Positions 44,607-52,860 of a stretch of 64,000 bases of DNA are shown piece by piece (within the stretch, counting starts at the first letter, position 1; every line of letters starts with the position of its first letter). A model generated the notes under the pieces. The model saw only the letters and a list, made by a program, of their open reading frames with translations, did not search any database and was not told the DNA's origin. The DNA comes from Paeniglutamicibacter quisquiliarum. Its GTDB lineage: Bacteria; Actinomycetota; Actinomycetes; Actinomycetales; Micrococcaceae. The stretch is from the NCBI RefSeq assembly GCF_019084045.1, contig NZ_JAHRED010000005.1:1-64000 (forward strand), read 5' to 3'. The position numbers and the translations under genes are program-made.

Positions 44607-44619
44607 TTGAAACTTTCAA
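44607..44619. promoter_or_regulatory. Candidate operator TTGAAACTTTCAA
   Basis: A 13-nt perfect palindrome (6+1+6) upstream of the ArsR-like gene, near where its -35 should be. Autoregulation is the simplest reading; the bound protein is inferred only. Confidence 0.4.
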
Positions 44620-44651
44620 ATCGCTCGGCGTGTGGCTGGCGGCCGTGCGGG

Positions 44652-44894
44652 TCAGCCGCGCTGCCGCCGGGGCGGCGGGGGAGGGACGGCCTTGGCATGG
44701 GTGATTCCGGCGCGGTCGATGTGCACCAGTCCGCCGCGGGTCTCGATGAGCACCTGGGTCTCGGTCACCGAGCGCACGTGGCCCAGCGCGTCGGTGAATT
44801 GCTCTCCGGCGTTTCCCCGCTCGTCGGGTGCCAGGCGATAGCGAATGACCACGCGGGCGCCGACCTGGATCGTGGAAAGGAAATCCGGACTCAT
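44652..44894 (-). CDS. Rv0428c-like SH3-type domain protein
   Basis: 80 aa, starting FLSTIQVGARVVIRYRLAP and ending THAKAVPPPPPRRQRG. The pattern G-x-R-V-V-I-R-Y-R-L ... VLIETRGGLVHIDRAGITHAK matches the small beta domain found at the N-terminus of Rv0428c-type acetyltransferases, here without any GNAT part. The function is unknown. It lies upstream of the fdxA-dapC pair on the other strand. Confidence 0.75.
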   Translation of the reverse strand: MSPDFLSTIQVGARVVIRYRLAPDERGNAGEQFTDALGHVRSVTETQVLIETRGGLVHIDRAGITHAKAVPPPPPRRQRG

Positions 44895-45009
44895 GTCTCG
44901 AGTCTAGGCCGGGATGCACCCCGGGACGGCCCCTCCGGCCTTGATGTGTCCGAGGCCACATTCGGGTCCCCGGGCGCTGTTCGACGGGGCAAAGCGGCCC
45001 CAACGGTAC

Positions 45010-45015
45010 TAAGCT
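45010..45015 (+). promoter_or_regulatory. fdxA -10 box TAAGCT
   Basis: TAAGCT lies 76 nt upstream of the fdxA GTG. The leader includes AAGGAAGG close to the start codon. Confidence 0.4.
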
Positions 45016-45091
45016 ATTGGAGAGCATGCATAGCCGCGTGCCGCATGACCAAACAGTTCATGATTCGTTGTAAAGGAAGGCCCCGGGTACC

Positions 45092-45415
45092 GTGACCTAC
45101 ATCATCGCCCAGCCGTGCGTCGACGTCAAAGACAAGGCGTGCATCGAGGAATGCCCCGTGGATTGCATCTACGAGGGCGAACGCTCGCTGTACATCCACC
45201 CCGACGAATGCGTTGACTGCGGCGCCTGCGAACCGGTGTGCCCGGTGGAGGCCATTTACTACGAGGACGACGTCCCGGACCAGTGGGCCGACTACTACAA
45301 GGCCAATGTGGAGTTCTTCGACGAGGTCGGTTCCCCCGGCGGCGCGGCCAAGCTCGGCAACATGGGCATTGACCACCCGATCATCTCCGCCCTCCCGCCC
45401 CAAATCCAGGACTGA
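45092..45415 (+). CDS. fdxA: Seven-iron ferredoxin
   Basis: 107 aa. Two cluster motifs: [17 protein letters not shown] (3Fe-4S side, with the wide first spacing) and [16 protein letters not shown] (4Fe-4S side). The C-terminal extension ([25 protein letters not shown]) is normal for FdxA/FdxC. It carries electrons in central metabolism. The GTG start has AAGGAAGG upstream. It ends 11 nt before dapC, the same order as fdxC-dapC in M. tuberculosis. Confidence 0.95.
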   Translation: MTYIIAQPCVDVKDKACIEECPVDCIYEGERSLYIHPDECVDCGACEPVCPVEAIYYEDDVPDQWADYYKANVEFFDEVGSPGGAAKLGNMGIDHPIISALPPQIQD

Positions 45416-45426
45416 CCGCCGCCACC

Positions 45427-46536
45427 ATGCTGACGCTTCCTGACTACCCCTGGAATGCCCTTGCCCCGTACGCGGCCCGCGCCGCCGAGCACGAGGGCGG
45501 GGCCGTGAACCTCTCCATCGGCACCCCCGTTGATCCGACCCCCGAGGTGATCACCCAGGCCTTGCGCGAGGGCGCAAATGCCCCGGGCTACCCGACCACC
45601 CATGGCACGGTTCAGCTGCGCGAGGCCATCGTGCATTGGTTTGCCCGCCGGCGCGACGTGCGTGGCCTGGCCGCCGACGACGTCATGCCGACCGTCGGCT
45701 CCAAGGAGCTGGTGGCCTGGCTGCCGCTGCTGCTGGGCCTGGGTGCCGGCGACCTGGTGGTCCGCCCGCTCGTCGCCTACCCCACCTACGACATCGGCGC
45801 GCAGCTCGCAGGGGCCGACTCGATCGCCGCGGATTCGCTGGAGGACCTCTCCGAGGCCGACCGCGCGCGCGTGAAACTGGTGTGGGTCAACTCGCCGGGC
45901 AACCCCACGGGCATCGTCCGCGGTGTTGCGGAACTGAAGGCGCTCGTCGATGACGCTCGCTCGCTGGGCGCGGTGGTGGCCTCGGATGAATGTTACGCCG
46001 AACTCGGCTGGGGCGAACACGAGTCGGGCGTTCCGAGCGTCCTTCACGAATCCGTCTGCGGCGGGGACTTCACCGACCTGCTGAGTGTGTACTCGTTGTC
46101 CAAGCAGTCGAACATCGCCGGCTACCGGGCCGCCTTCGTGGCCGGGGCCCCGAACCTGATGCCCGCGCTGGTCAACAACCGCAAGCACGCGGGAATGATC
46201 GTGCCGGCTCCGGTGCAGTCCGCCATGATTGCGGCACTGAACGACGACGACCATGTCAGGACACAAAAAGATCTTTACCGGGCACGCCGCGAGGCGCTCG
46301 TCCCGGCACTCGGGGCATTCGGTTTGCGCATCGTTGACTCGGTCGGCGGGCTGTACCTGTGGTGCACCGCGGACGAGGACTGCTGGACCACCCTCGGTCG
46401 GCTTGCCGAGCTGGGCATCGTGGCCGGTCCCGGCGCGTTCTACGGGACCGCCGGGGAGAACTTCGTGAGGATCGCGCTGACCGCCAGCGACGAGCGCATT
46501 GCAAGCGCCGTCGAGCGGTTGAATGCGGCAGCCTGA
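45427..46536 (+). CDS. dapC: N-succinyldiaminopimelate aminotransferase
   Basis: 369 aa, PLP fold I. NLSIGTPVDPTPEVI and the N-S-P-G-N-P-T-G-I block are seen, with the Lys in YSLSKQSNIAGYRAAFVAG. It transfers an amino group from glutamate to N-succinyl-2-amino-6-oxopimelate in the lysine/DAP pathway. dapD and dapE lie 3-5 kb downstream. No own promoter was seen, so it is read with fdxA. Confidence 0.92.
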   Translation: MLTLPDYPWNALAPYAARAAEHEGGAVNLSIGTPVDPTPEVITQALREGANAPGYPTTHGTVQLREAIVHWFARRRDVRGLAADDVMPTVGSKELVAWLPLLLGLGAGDLVVRPLVAYPTYDIGAQLAGADSIAADSLEDLSEADRARVKLVWVNSPGNPTGIVRGVAELKALVDDARSLGAVVASDECYAELGWGEHESGVPSVLHESVCGGDFTDLLSVYSLSKQSNIAGYRAAFVAGAPNLMPALVNNRKHAGMIVPAPVQSAMIAALNDDDHVRTQKDLYRARREALVPALGAFGLRIVDSVGGLYLWCTADEDCWTTLGRLAELGIVAGPGAFYGTAGENFVRIALTASDERIASAVERLNAAA

Positions 46537-46552
46537 AAGACAAGCGTGACCA

Positions 46553-46588
46553 ACCAATTGGTGCCAATCGCCTACTAAAAGGTAGCGT
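46553..46588 (+). promoter_or_regulatory. gltA promoter with flanking palindrome
   Basis: TTGGTG (46558-46563) and TAGCGT (46583-46588) with a 19-nt spacer. The -35 lies in the perfect palindrome ACCAATTGGT (46553-46562), so a repressor or activator could act there. Confidence 0.45.
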
Positions 46589-46639
46589 GACAGTGATTAC
46601 TGACCATCGGATTCATCTGCATTCCGGTTAGGAGAGACA

Positions 46640-47923
46640 ATGACGGATAACAATTCTGCTCAGCTCAGCTTCGGCGGCAACAACATCGAACTCCCTGTTG
46701 TGCCCGCGGTAGAAGGCAACAATGGCTTTAACATCGCACCCCTGTTGAAGGCGACAGGTGGCGTGACATACGACCCCGGCTTCATGAACACTGCGGCAAC
46801 CAAGTCCGCAATCACCTTTATCGACGGCGACGCGGGCATCCTGCGCTACCGCGGCTACCCGATCGAGCAGCTCGCCGAGAAGTCCAGCTTCCTGGAGACC
46901 AGCTACCTGCTGATCTACGGCAACCTGCCCTCGGCCACCGAGTTGGAAAACTTTGACCAGAAGATCCGCCGGCACACCCTGCTGCACGAGGAGCTTAAGG
47001 GCTTCTTCGGCGGCTTCCCGCGCGACGCGCACCCGATGCCGGTGCTGTCCTCGGCCGTGTCGGCGCTGTCCACCTGGTACCAGGATTCGCTGGACCCGTT
47101 CAACGAGGAGCAGGTCGAGCTCTCGACCATCCGCCTGTTGGCCAAGATGCCGGTGCTTGCAGCCTACGCGCACAAGAAGTCCATCGGCCAGGCACTGCTG
47201 TACCCGGACAACTCGATGAACCTGGTCGAGAACTTCATGCGCCTGAGCTTCGGCCTGGCCGCCGAACCGTATGACATGGACCCGGTCATGGTCAAGGCCC
47301 TTGACCAGCTGCTGATCCTGCACGCGGACCACGAGCAGAACTGTTCCACCTCCACGGTGCGCCTGGTCGGTTCCTCCAACGCGAACATGTTCGCCTCGGT
47401 CTCCGCCGGCATCAACGCCCTCTTCGGCCCCGCCCACGGCGGCGCCAACGAGGCGGTGCTGAAGATGCTGCGCCAGATCCAGTCCGACGGACTGAAGCCC
47501 GCGGACTTCATGGAGAAGGTCAAGAACAAGGAAGACGGCGTCCGCCTCATGGGATTCGGGCACCGTGTCTACAAGAACTACGATCCGCGCGCCAAGATCA
47601 TCAAGAACACGGCCCACGAGATCCTGGGCAAGCTCGGCGGCAACGACGAGCTGCTGGACATCGCGATGTCCCTCGAAGAGCGCGCACTGAACGATGACTA
47701 CTTCATCTCGCGCAAGCTCTACCCGAACGTCGACTTCTACACCGGCCTGATCTACAAGGCCATGGGCTTCCCGGAGAAGATGTTCACCGTGCTCTTCGCC
47801 ATCGGCCGCCTGCCGGGCTGGATTGCCCAGTGGCGCGAAATGATCCAGGACCCGGAAATGAAGATCGGGCGTCCGCGCCAGCTCTACATCGGCGAGTCCG
47901 AGCGCAGCTACCCGAACAACTAG
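46640..47923 (+). CDS. gltA: Citrate synthase (type II, hexameric)
   Basis: 427 aa. Catalytic His blocks FGPAHGGANEAVLKM and MGFGHRVYKNYDPRA plus Asp in PNVDFYTGLIY are intact. The C-terminal IGRPRQLYIGESERSYP is typical of the long GltA form. It condenses oxaloacetate and acetyl-CoA. AGGAGAG precedes the ATG. A strong terminator follows. Confidence 0.98.
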   Translation: MTDNNSAQLSFGGNNIELPVVPAVEGNNGFNIAPLLKATGGVTYDPGFMNTAATKSAITFIDGDAGILRYRGYPIEQLAEKSSFLETSYLLIYGNLPSATELENFDQKIRRHTLLHEELKGFFGGFPRDAHPMPVLSSAVSALSTWYQDSLDPFNEEQVELSTIRLLAKMPVLAAYAHKKSIGQALLYPDNSMNLVENFMRLSFGLAAEPYDMDPVMVKALDQLLILHADHEQNCSTSTVRLVGSSNANMFASVSAGINALFGPAHGGANEAVLKMLRQIQSDGLKPADFMEKVKNKEDGVRLMGFGHRVYKNYDPRAKIIKNTAHEILGKLGGNDELLDIAMSLEERALNDDYFISRKLYPNVDFYTGLIYKAMGFPEKMFTVLFAIGRLPGWIAQWREMIQDPEMKIGRPRQLYIGESERSYPNN

Positions 47924-47988
47924 GGACGTCCGGCAGGCGTCGCAGGGAGTCATTCCCGCGGCCCTCGGCCGGCAGCATTGCATCCCCG

Positions 47989-48041
47989 GGGGTCGGTGCC
48001 GTCGCAGGAGTAAATCTCCTTCGACGGCACCGACCCCTTTT
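47989..48041 (+). terminator. Intrinsic terminator of gltA
   Basis: A 16-bp perfect stem (47989-48004 with 48022-48037), a nested AGGAG/CTCCT inner stem, then TTTT. Confidence 0.88.
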
Positions 48042-48148
48042 GCATGCGCGGCCGGCTGCATCAGGTCTCCGGAATTTCGGGGCAAACCTGCGATTCCGGG
48101 CTTATCCTAGAGATAGGCGAGCGATTTCAAGGAAACGGGTGTGCACAC

Positions 48149-48748
48149 ATGGTGCTGGAGTCTGGTTCGGGTTGGAAGGTTTCGGCGGATATCGACAAGG
48201 AGATGTTGCTGGCGCTGTATTTCCGGGATCTGGCGGCCATCGAGCCCGTGGATGCCATGTTCCTCGCGCCGCTGACTCCCCGGGTCAAGCCGGCCGCCGC
48301 ACGCGAGGGAGCGGTGATTGCCGCCGGCGAGCTGCGCCAGGAATGGCAGAGCTGGTGGGAGAGGATCCTTGCCGATGACCATCCGACCATCGACATCGAC
48401 GCGGAACCGGATTTTGCGGGCTTCTCCGATTCGCCGAGCCTGCAGCACCTTCTGCGGGCCCACTACGGCAATGCCTACACCTGGACGCAGAACCGGCTGG
48501 GGGAGTACCGGGAATACTGCCAGGACAATACCAAGGAGCGGCTGGCGCTGCTGGCCCATCTCTTTGCCGAACGCGAGCTGGAGGGCAGGAACGTCGATGA
48601 CCTGCACCTGAAGCTGGTCGAGCTTCCGCTGTCCGAACGCCGTGCCTGGTTCGTGGAACCGAACACGGTGATCCTGAGCCAGGAACTGATGCGGGACGCG
48701 ACGCTTTTCCGCAGCTACCTGCAGCCCATCATCGAACTGATGACCTAG
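48149..48748 (+). CDS. Hypothetical cytoplasmic protein
   Basis: 199 aa, acidic, no membrane segment. VSADIDKEMLLALYFRDLAAIEP near the start and FVEPNTVILSQELMRDATLFRSYLQPIIELM at the end are the most ordered parts; a Trp-rich block WQSWWERIL is central. No family name is recognised; relatives appear in other Arthrobacter-type genomes. AAGGAAA lies about 13 nt upstream of the ATG. It is convergent with the lysozyme-like gene (16 nt gap). Confidence 0.7.
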   Translation: MVLESGSGWKVSADIDKEMLLALYFRDLAAIEPVDAMFLAPLTPRVKPAAAREGAVIAAGELRQEWQSWWERILADDHPTIDIDAEPDFAGFSDSPSLQHLLRAHYGNAYTWTQNRLGEYREYCQDNTKERLALLAHLFAERELEGRNVDDLHLKLVELPLSERRAWFVEPNTVILSQELMRDATLFRSYLQPIIELMT

Positions 48749-48764
48749 GCGCGCAGGCTGGGCG

Positions 48765-49682
48765 TCATTTCGGGGAACCGGCCAGGGAGATGATGACGTA
48801 CCCGTCGGTGGTTGCCGCCGGCACCCAGCGGCCCTCGGCGCGGTTCCACACGAGCCCGGCGTAGGAGACCGATTCGATGTTGTGCTTCTGCGCGTTGGCC
48901 ACTGCCCACTGGGCGGTGGCCCAGCCCTGTTGCCCGCGCACCGGAATCCGCACGTTGTTTCCGGACGGCTCGTCGGCATCCTTGCCGGTGGCCGCCAACA
49001 GGTCGGCCGCCACCGACTTCGCCGAGCCGGCGGCCTCCGCCGGGCGCAGCGTGCAATTGAGCGTGGAGGGGGAGGCCCCGGTCAGTGCCGAGGCAAAGGC
49101 ACTGGCCTTCTCCTCGTGCTGGGCGTAGGCCCCGGGGTACGCCGAGCGCTGCACCTTCTGCGCCGCATCGGTCAGTGCCATGGACTGGTAGTCGAAGGTC
49201 TCCAGCTCCTGGAAAAAGCGGTTCGCCGCATAGACCGGATCCTGGACCTGCGCCTCGGTGCCCCAGCCCATGGACGGACGCTGCTGGAACAGGCCCTTGG
49301 AGTCGGGGCCGGCGTTGTCGCCGTAGTCGATGTTGGTGAGCTTGGATTCCTGGATGGCGGTGGCGATCCCGATGGTGGCGGCCCGCGTGGGCATGCCGCG
49401 CTTGCCGGCGACCCCGGCGATCACCGCGGCATTCGACGCCTGGTCGGGGGTCAGGGTGTGCAGCGTGGAACCCACCAGGGCGGTGCATTTCTGGCGCACC
49501 ACCGTGGCATCGATCCCGATGAAGTTCACCGCTGCGTAGAGCCCACCCGCGATGAGCCCCAGGGCAAGCACCAGGGCCAGCAGGGTGCGGCCCCAGCGTC
49601 GGGGCCCGCGGTGCCGGCCGTGGTGCTGCTCGGCGCCCCGCGAGCCCAACGCGAGAACGCGTTGGTGTGCGTTAGTTGGCAT
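48765..49682 (-). CDS. Membrane-anchored lysozyme/SLT-like protein
   Basis: 305 aa. A short basic tail precedes one membrane helix (about 33-55, LLALVLALGLIAGGLYAAVNFIG), then an extracytoplasmic domain. ATIGIATAIQESKLTNIDYGDNAGPDSKGLFQQRPSMGWG (about 100-140) has the E-S plus GLFQQRPS pattern of lysozyme-like transglycosylases, with Glu of QESK as the probable acid. Such proteins are widespread in actinobacteria and mostly uncharacterised. Its start lies within the end of dapD (11-nt overlap), coupling it to DAP synthesis genes. Confidence 0.75.
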   Translation of the reverse strand: MPTNAHQRVLALGSRGAEQHHGRHRGPRRWGRTLLALVLALGLIAGGLYAAVNFIGIDATVVRQKCTALVGSTLHTLTPDQASNAAVIAGVAGKRGMPTRAATIGIATAIQESKLTNIDYGDNAGPDSKGLFQQRPSMGWGTEAQVQDPVYAANRFFQELETFDYQSMALTDAAQKVQRSAYPGAYAQHEEKASAFASALTGASPSTLNCTLRPAEAAGSAKSVAADLLAATGKDADEPSGNNVRIPVRGQQGWATAQWAVANAQKHNIESVSYAGLVWNRAEGRWVPAATTDGYVIISLAGSPK

Positions 49683-50634
49683 GCAGGACGCTGTTCAATT
49701 CGACGTGTTGGCCGGCGCGCGGCAGTGCCTCCACGGCGCCGGTAAGGGAGTTGCGGCGGAAGAGCAGGTTGGAGACGCCGGAGAGTTCCGAGGCCTTGAC
49801 CACCGCGTCCCCGAGCTGGACGCGGGTCCCGGCGGTGACGTACAGCCCGGCCTCGACGACCGAGTCGTCCCCGATGGAAATGCCCACGCCGGAGTTGGCG
49901 CCCAGCAGCACGCGTTCGCCGATGACGATCTTTTCCTTGCCGCCGCCGGAGAGGGTGCCCATGATGGAGGCGCCGCCGCCCACGTCCGAGCCGTTGCCCA
50001 CCACGACCGAGGCGGAGATCCGGCCCTCGACCATGGAGGCGCCCAGGGTGCCGGCGTTGAAGTTCACGAAGCCCTCGTGCATGACGGTGGTGCCGGGGGC
50101 CAGGTGGGCACCGAGGCGGACGCGGCCGCCGTCGGCAACGCGCACGCCGGCGGGAACGACGTAGTCGAGCATGCGCGGGAACTTGTCGACCCCGTACACG
50201 GTCAGCGCCCCGCGGGAGCGCAAGCGCAGGCGGGTGCGCTCGAAGTCGGCCACGGCGCAGGGCCCGAAGTTCGTCCACACCACGTTCTGCAGCAGGCCAA
50301 AGGCCCCCTCGAGGTTGACGTTGTTCGGGGTCACCAGGCGGTGGGAGAGCAGGTGCAGGCGCAGCCAGACGTCCGCGGTGTCGGCGGGGGCGACGTCGAG
50401 GTTGATCTCCAGGGCGATGACCGCCTGGGTCGTGCCGCGCTCGGCGTCGTCGCGGGCCGCGGCGGCCAGGTCGCCGGAGATCTGTGCCGCGTCGTCCAGC
50501 TCGCCCATGACGGGCGCGGGGAACCAGGCGTCCAGAACCGCGCCGTCGGCGGCATAGGTGGCCAGGCCGTGGGCCGAGGCGATCCTGAGGTCTTGCGCGG
50601 AAGCGGGCGTTGCGTTGGTGTCTACCGAAGTCAT
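49672..50634 (-). CDS. dapD: Tetrahydrodipicolinate N-succinyltransferase
   Basis: Transfers succinyl from succinyl-CoA to tetrahydrodipicolinate. 320 aa, the long actinobacterial form. The left-handed beta-helix is visible as hexapeptide repeats from about residue 165 (VRVADGGRVRLGAHLAPGTTVMHEGFVNFNAGTLG, then SASVVVGNGSDVGGGASIMGTLSGGG). The active-site Glu and Asn sit in HEGFVNFNAGT. The leaderless start at 50634 is next to TAGGAT. It is divergent from dapE. Confidence 0.96.
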   Translation of the reverse strand: MTSVDTNATPASAQDLRIASAHGLATYAADGAVLDAWFPAPVMGELDDAAQISGDLAAAARDDAERGTTQAVIALEINLDVAPADTADVWLRLHLLSHRLVTPNNVNLEGAFGLLQNVVWTNFGPCAVADFERTRLRLRSRGALTVYGVDKFPRMLDYVVPAGVRVADGGRVRLGAHLAPGTTVMHEGFVNFNAGTLGASMVEGRISASVVVGNGSDVGGGASIMGTLSGGGKEKIVIGERVLLGANSGVGISIGDDSVVEAGLYVTAGTRVQLGDAVVKASELSGVSNLLFRRNSLTGAVEALPRAGQHVELNSVLHAN

Positions 50635-50640
50635 GAATCA

Positions 50641-50667
50641 ATCCTAGCGCGGGCACCGTACTAACCT
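50641..50667. promoter_or_regulatory. Overlapping face-to-face promoters of dapD and dapE
   Basis: The dapD -10 TAGGAT (complement of 50641-50646) and the dapE -10 TAACCT (50662-50667) are 15 nt apart, each 6 nt from its start codon. The -35 of each must fall on or beside the other's -10, so both cannot be occupied at once. Confidence 0.55.
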
Positions 50668-50673
50668 TGGAAT

Positions 50674-51828
50674 GTGCACAGCAAACCCAGCCCCGAGTAC
50701 CCCGCCGTCCCCGCCACGCCCATCGACCTGGACCTGCATGGGGACGTTGCCGACCTGACCGCCCGCCTGATGGACATCGAGTCCGTTTCCGGCAACGAAA
50801 CCGCACTGGCCGATGCCGTCGAAGCCGCGCTGCGCAGGGTTCCGGGCCTGTCGCTGCACCGTGACGGGGACGCGATCGTGGCCCGCACGATGCTGGGCCG
50901 CGCCGAACGGGTGATCCTGGCCGGGCACCTGGACACCGTGCCGCTGCCCACGACCCCCGGTGCCCGGGGAACCGTGCCGGTGAGCTGGGACGGGGAGACG
51001 CTCTACGGCCGCGGGGCGACCGACATGAAGGGCGGGGTGGCGGTCCAGCTTGCCCTGGCCGCGACGCTGGCGGACCCGAACCGCGACGTCACCTACATCT
51101 TCTACGACCACGAGGAAGTCGAGGGCTCGAAGTCGGGCCTCGGCCGGCTCTTCCGCAACAGCCCGGAATTGCTTGGCGGCGACTTTGCCATCCTGCTCGA
51201 ACCCACCAACGGCACGGTGGAGGGTGGCTGCAACGGCACCAGCCGCTACAAGGTGCGCACCCGCGGCGTCGCAGCCCACTCGGCCCGCGCCTGGATGGGC
51301 GAAAACGCCATCCACGCCGCCGCGCCGATCCTGGCGATCCTGGCCGACTACGAACCGCGGACCGTGGACGTTGACGGACTGGAATACCGCGAGTCGCTCA
51401 ACGCCGTGCGGATCAACGGTGGCATTGCCGGGAACGTGATCCCGGACTACTGCGAGGTCGAGGTCAACTACCGCTTCGCGCCGGACAAGGACGTGGCGGC
51501 CGCCGAGGCCCACGTCTTCGAGCTCTTCAAGGGCTTCGAGATCGTTCGCACCGACGGCGCCCCGGGTGCCAGGCCCGGGCTGCGCCATCCGGCGGCGGCC
51601 TCCTTCGTCGCGGCGGTGGGACAGACGCCGAAGCCGAAGTTCGGCTGGACCGATGTGGCGCGGTTCTCCGAGCTGGGCATCCCGGCGGTGAACTTCGGGC
51701 CGGGCGATGCGCTGCTGGCCCATTCGGACGACGAACATGTCACCCGCACCGCCATCCACGACTGCCTGGGCGCCCTGCGCCGCTGGCTGGGCGGGGAACC
51801 CTCCGCCCTCCCCGGCGGCGGAGCCTAG
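50674..51828 (+). CDS. dapE: Succinyl-diaminopimelate desuccinylase
   Basis: Zn-dependent amidohydrolase freeing L,L-DAP and succinate. 384 aa, M20 family. LAGHLDTVPLP gives the first metal ligands (H and D), YDHEEVEGSKSGLG the Glu-Glu pair, and TDVARFSELGIPAVNFGPGD the C-terminal ligand region. The GTG at 50674 is predicted leaderless. A large hairpin follows the stop and also ends gluD. Confidence 0.94.
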   Translation: MHSKPSPEYPAVPATPIDLDLHGDVADLTARLMDIESVSGNETALADAVEAALRRVPGLSLHRDGDAIVARTMLGRAERVILAGHLDTVPLPTTPGARGTVPVSWDGETLYGRGATDMKGGVAVQLALAATLADPNRDVTYIFYDHEEVEGSKSGLGRLFRNSPELLGGDFAILLEPTNGTVEGGCNGTSRYKVRTRGVAAHSARAWMGENAIHAAAPILAILADYEPRTVDVDGLEYRESLNAVRINGGIAGNVIPDYCEVEVNYRFAPDKDVAAAEAHVFELFKGFEIVRTDGAPGARPGLRHPAAASFVAAVGQTPKPKFGWTDVARFSELGIPAVNFGPGDALLAHSDDEHVTRTAIHDCLGALRRWLGGEPSALPGGGA

Positions 51829-51863
51829 CCGCGGGGCCTTCGGGCCGTGCCGCCAACGCGCAA

Positions 51864-51918
51864 GGGCCGGGCCGCGGTCGGTTCTCGTGGAAAACGAGAG
51901 CGACTGCGGCCCGGCCCC
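51864..51918. terminator. Bidirectional terminator between dapE and gluD
   Basis: GGGCCGGGCCGCGGTCG (51864-51880) pairs with its imperfect complement ending at 51917; an inner TTCTCGT/ACGAGA pairing closes on GGAA. The convergent genes dapE and gluD both run into it. Confidence 0.7.
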
Positions 51919-51957
51919 TAAACGTGCCGTGCGCGGGGCCGAGGCACCCGCAGCGGA

Positions 51958-52860
51958 TCAGGTGGCGGATCCTCCGGGCAGCTTGGTGTTGAGGTCCGCG
52001 ACCACGACGGGCACCGCCGGGTCCTGGGGCTTGCCCGCACTGATGCCGCGGCTGCTCAGGCGACGGGCGACAACGGAGGCCAGCTTCGAGAGCGCGAAGT
52101 TGATCAGGATGAAGATGGCTGCGGCGACAACGAGTCCCTGCAGCACATTCGCGTTGCCGGTGCCGATGAGCTTGGCGTTGAAGAGCAGCTCGTTGAAGTT
52201 GATGATGTACCCCAGCGCGGAGTCCTTCAAGATGACCACGAACTGGCCGATCAGTGCCGGCAGCATGGCAATCAGTGCCTGCGGGATCTCGACGTTGCGC
52301 AGCGACTGCCCCCGCGTCAGGCCGATGGCAATGCCCGCCTCGCGCTGGCCCTTGGGCAGGCCGAAGACGCCTGAGCGGATGAGTTCCGCGACGATCGAGC
52401 CGTTGTAGAGGGTCAGGCCCACGACGACCGCGACGAACGGCGAATCGCTGGGGGCCACCATCCCGGAGCGCGCCAGGATGATCCAGAGGAAGATCATCAT
52501 CAGCAGCACCGGCACCGCGCGGAAGAACTCCACGACGATCGAGCTGATCCAGTTGACCACCTTGTTGGTGGACAGCCGTCCGATGCCGAAGATGAAGCCG
52601 AAGAGCATCGAGGTGACGATCGCGACGGCAGCCGCCCGCAGCGTGTTCAACAGGCCCGGGAGCAGGTAGTTCTCCCAAATGGAGCCCTTGCCGAAGACCG
52701 ACCACTTCTCTGCGGTCAGCTGTCCGGCATCGTTCAGGACCTTGTAGAGGTAGTAGACCAGGGCAAGGGCCAGCAGCACGCCGATGACGTTGATGACGAC
52801 GACGCGGCGCCGCGCCTTGGGCCCGGGGGCGTCAAAGAGTACGGATTCGGAGACTTTCAT
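51958..52860 (-). CDS. gluD: Glutamate ABC transporter permease GluD
   Basis: 300 aa with six hydrophobic helices and the ABC permease EAA loop REAGIAIGLTRGQSLRNVEIPQAL. The N-terminal helix (VVVINVIGVLLALALVYYLYKVL) is typical of the HisM/GluD-type subunit. It pairs with GluC to form the channel for glutamate or related amino acids. It overlaps gluC by 4 nt (ATGA). Confidence 0.9.
   Translation of the reverse strand: MKVSESVLFDAPGPKARRRVVVINVIGVLLALALVYYLYKVLNDAGQLTAEKWSVFGKGSIWENYLLPGLLNTLRAAAVAIVTSMLFGFIFGIGRLSTNKVVNWISSIVVEFFRAVPVLLMMIFLWIILARSGMVAPSDSPFVAVVVGLTLYNGSIVAELIRSGVFGLPKGQREAGIAIGLTRGQSLRNVEIPQALIAMLPALIGQFVVILKDSALGYIINFNELLFNAKLIGTGNANVLQGLVVAAAIFILINFALSKLASVVARRLSSRGISAGKPQDPAVPVVVADLNTKLPGGSAT

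Noticed and set aside
46628-48085. 485-aa minus-strand ORF opposite gltA
   Set aside because: Shadow; citrate synthase is unambiguous.
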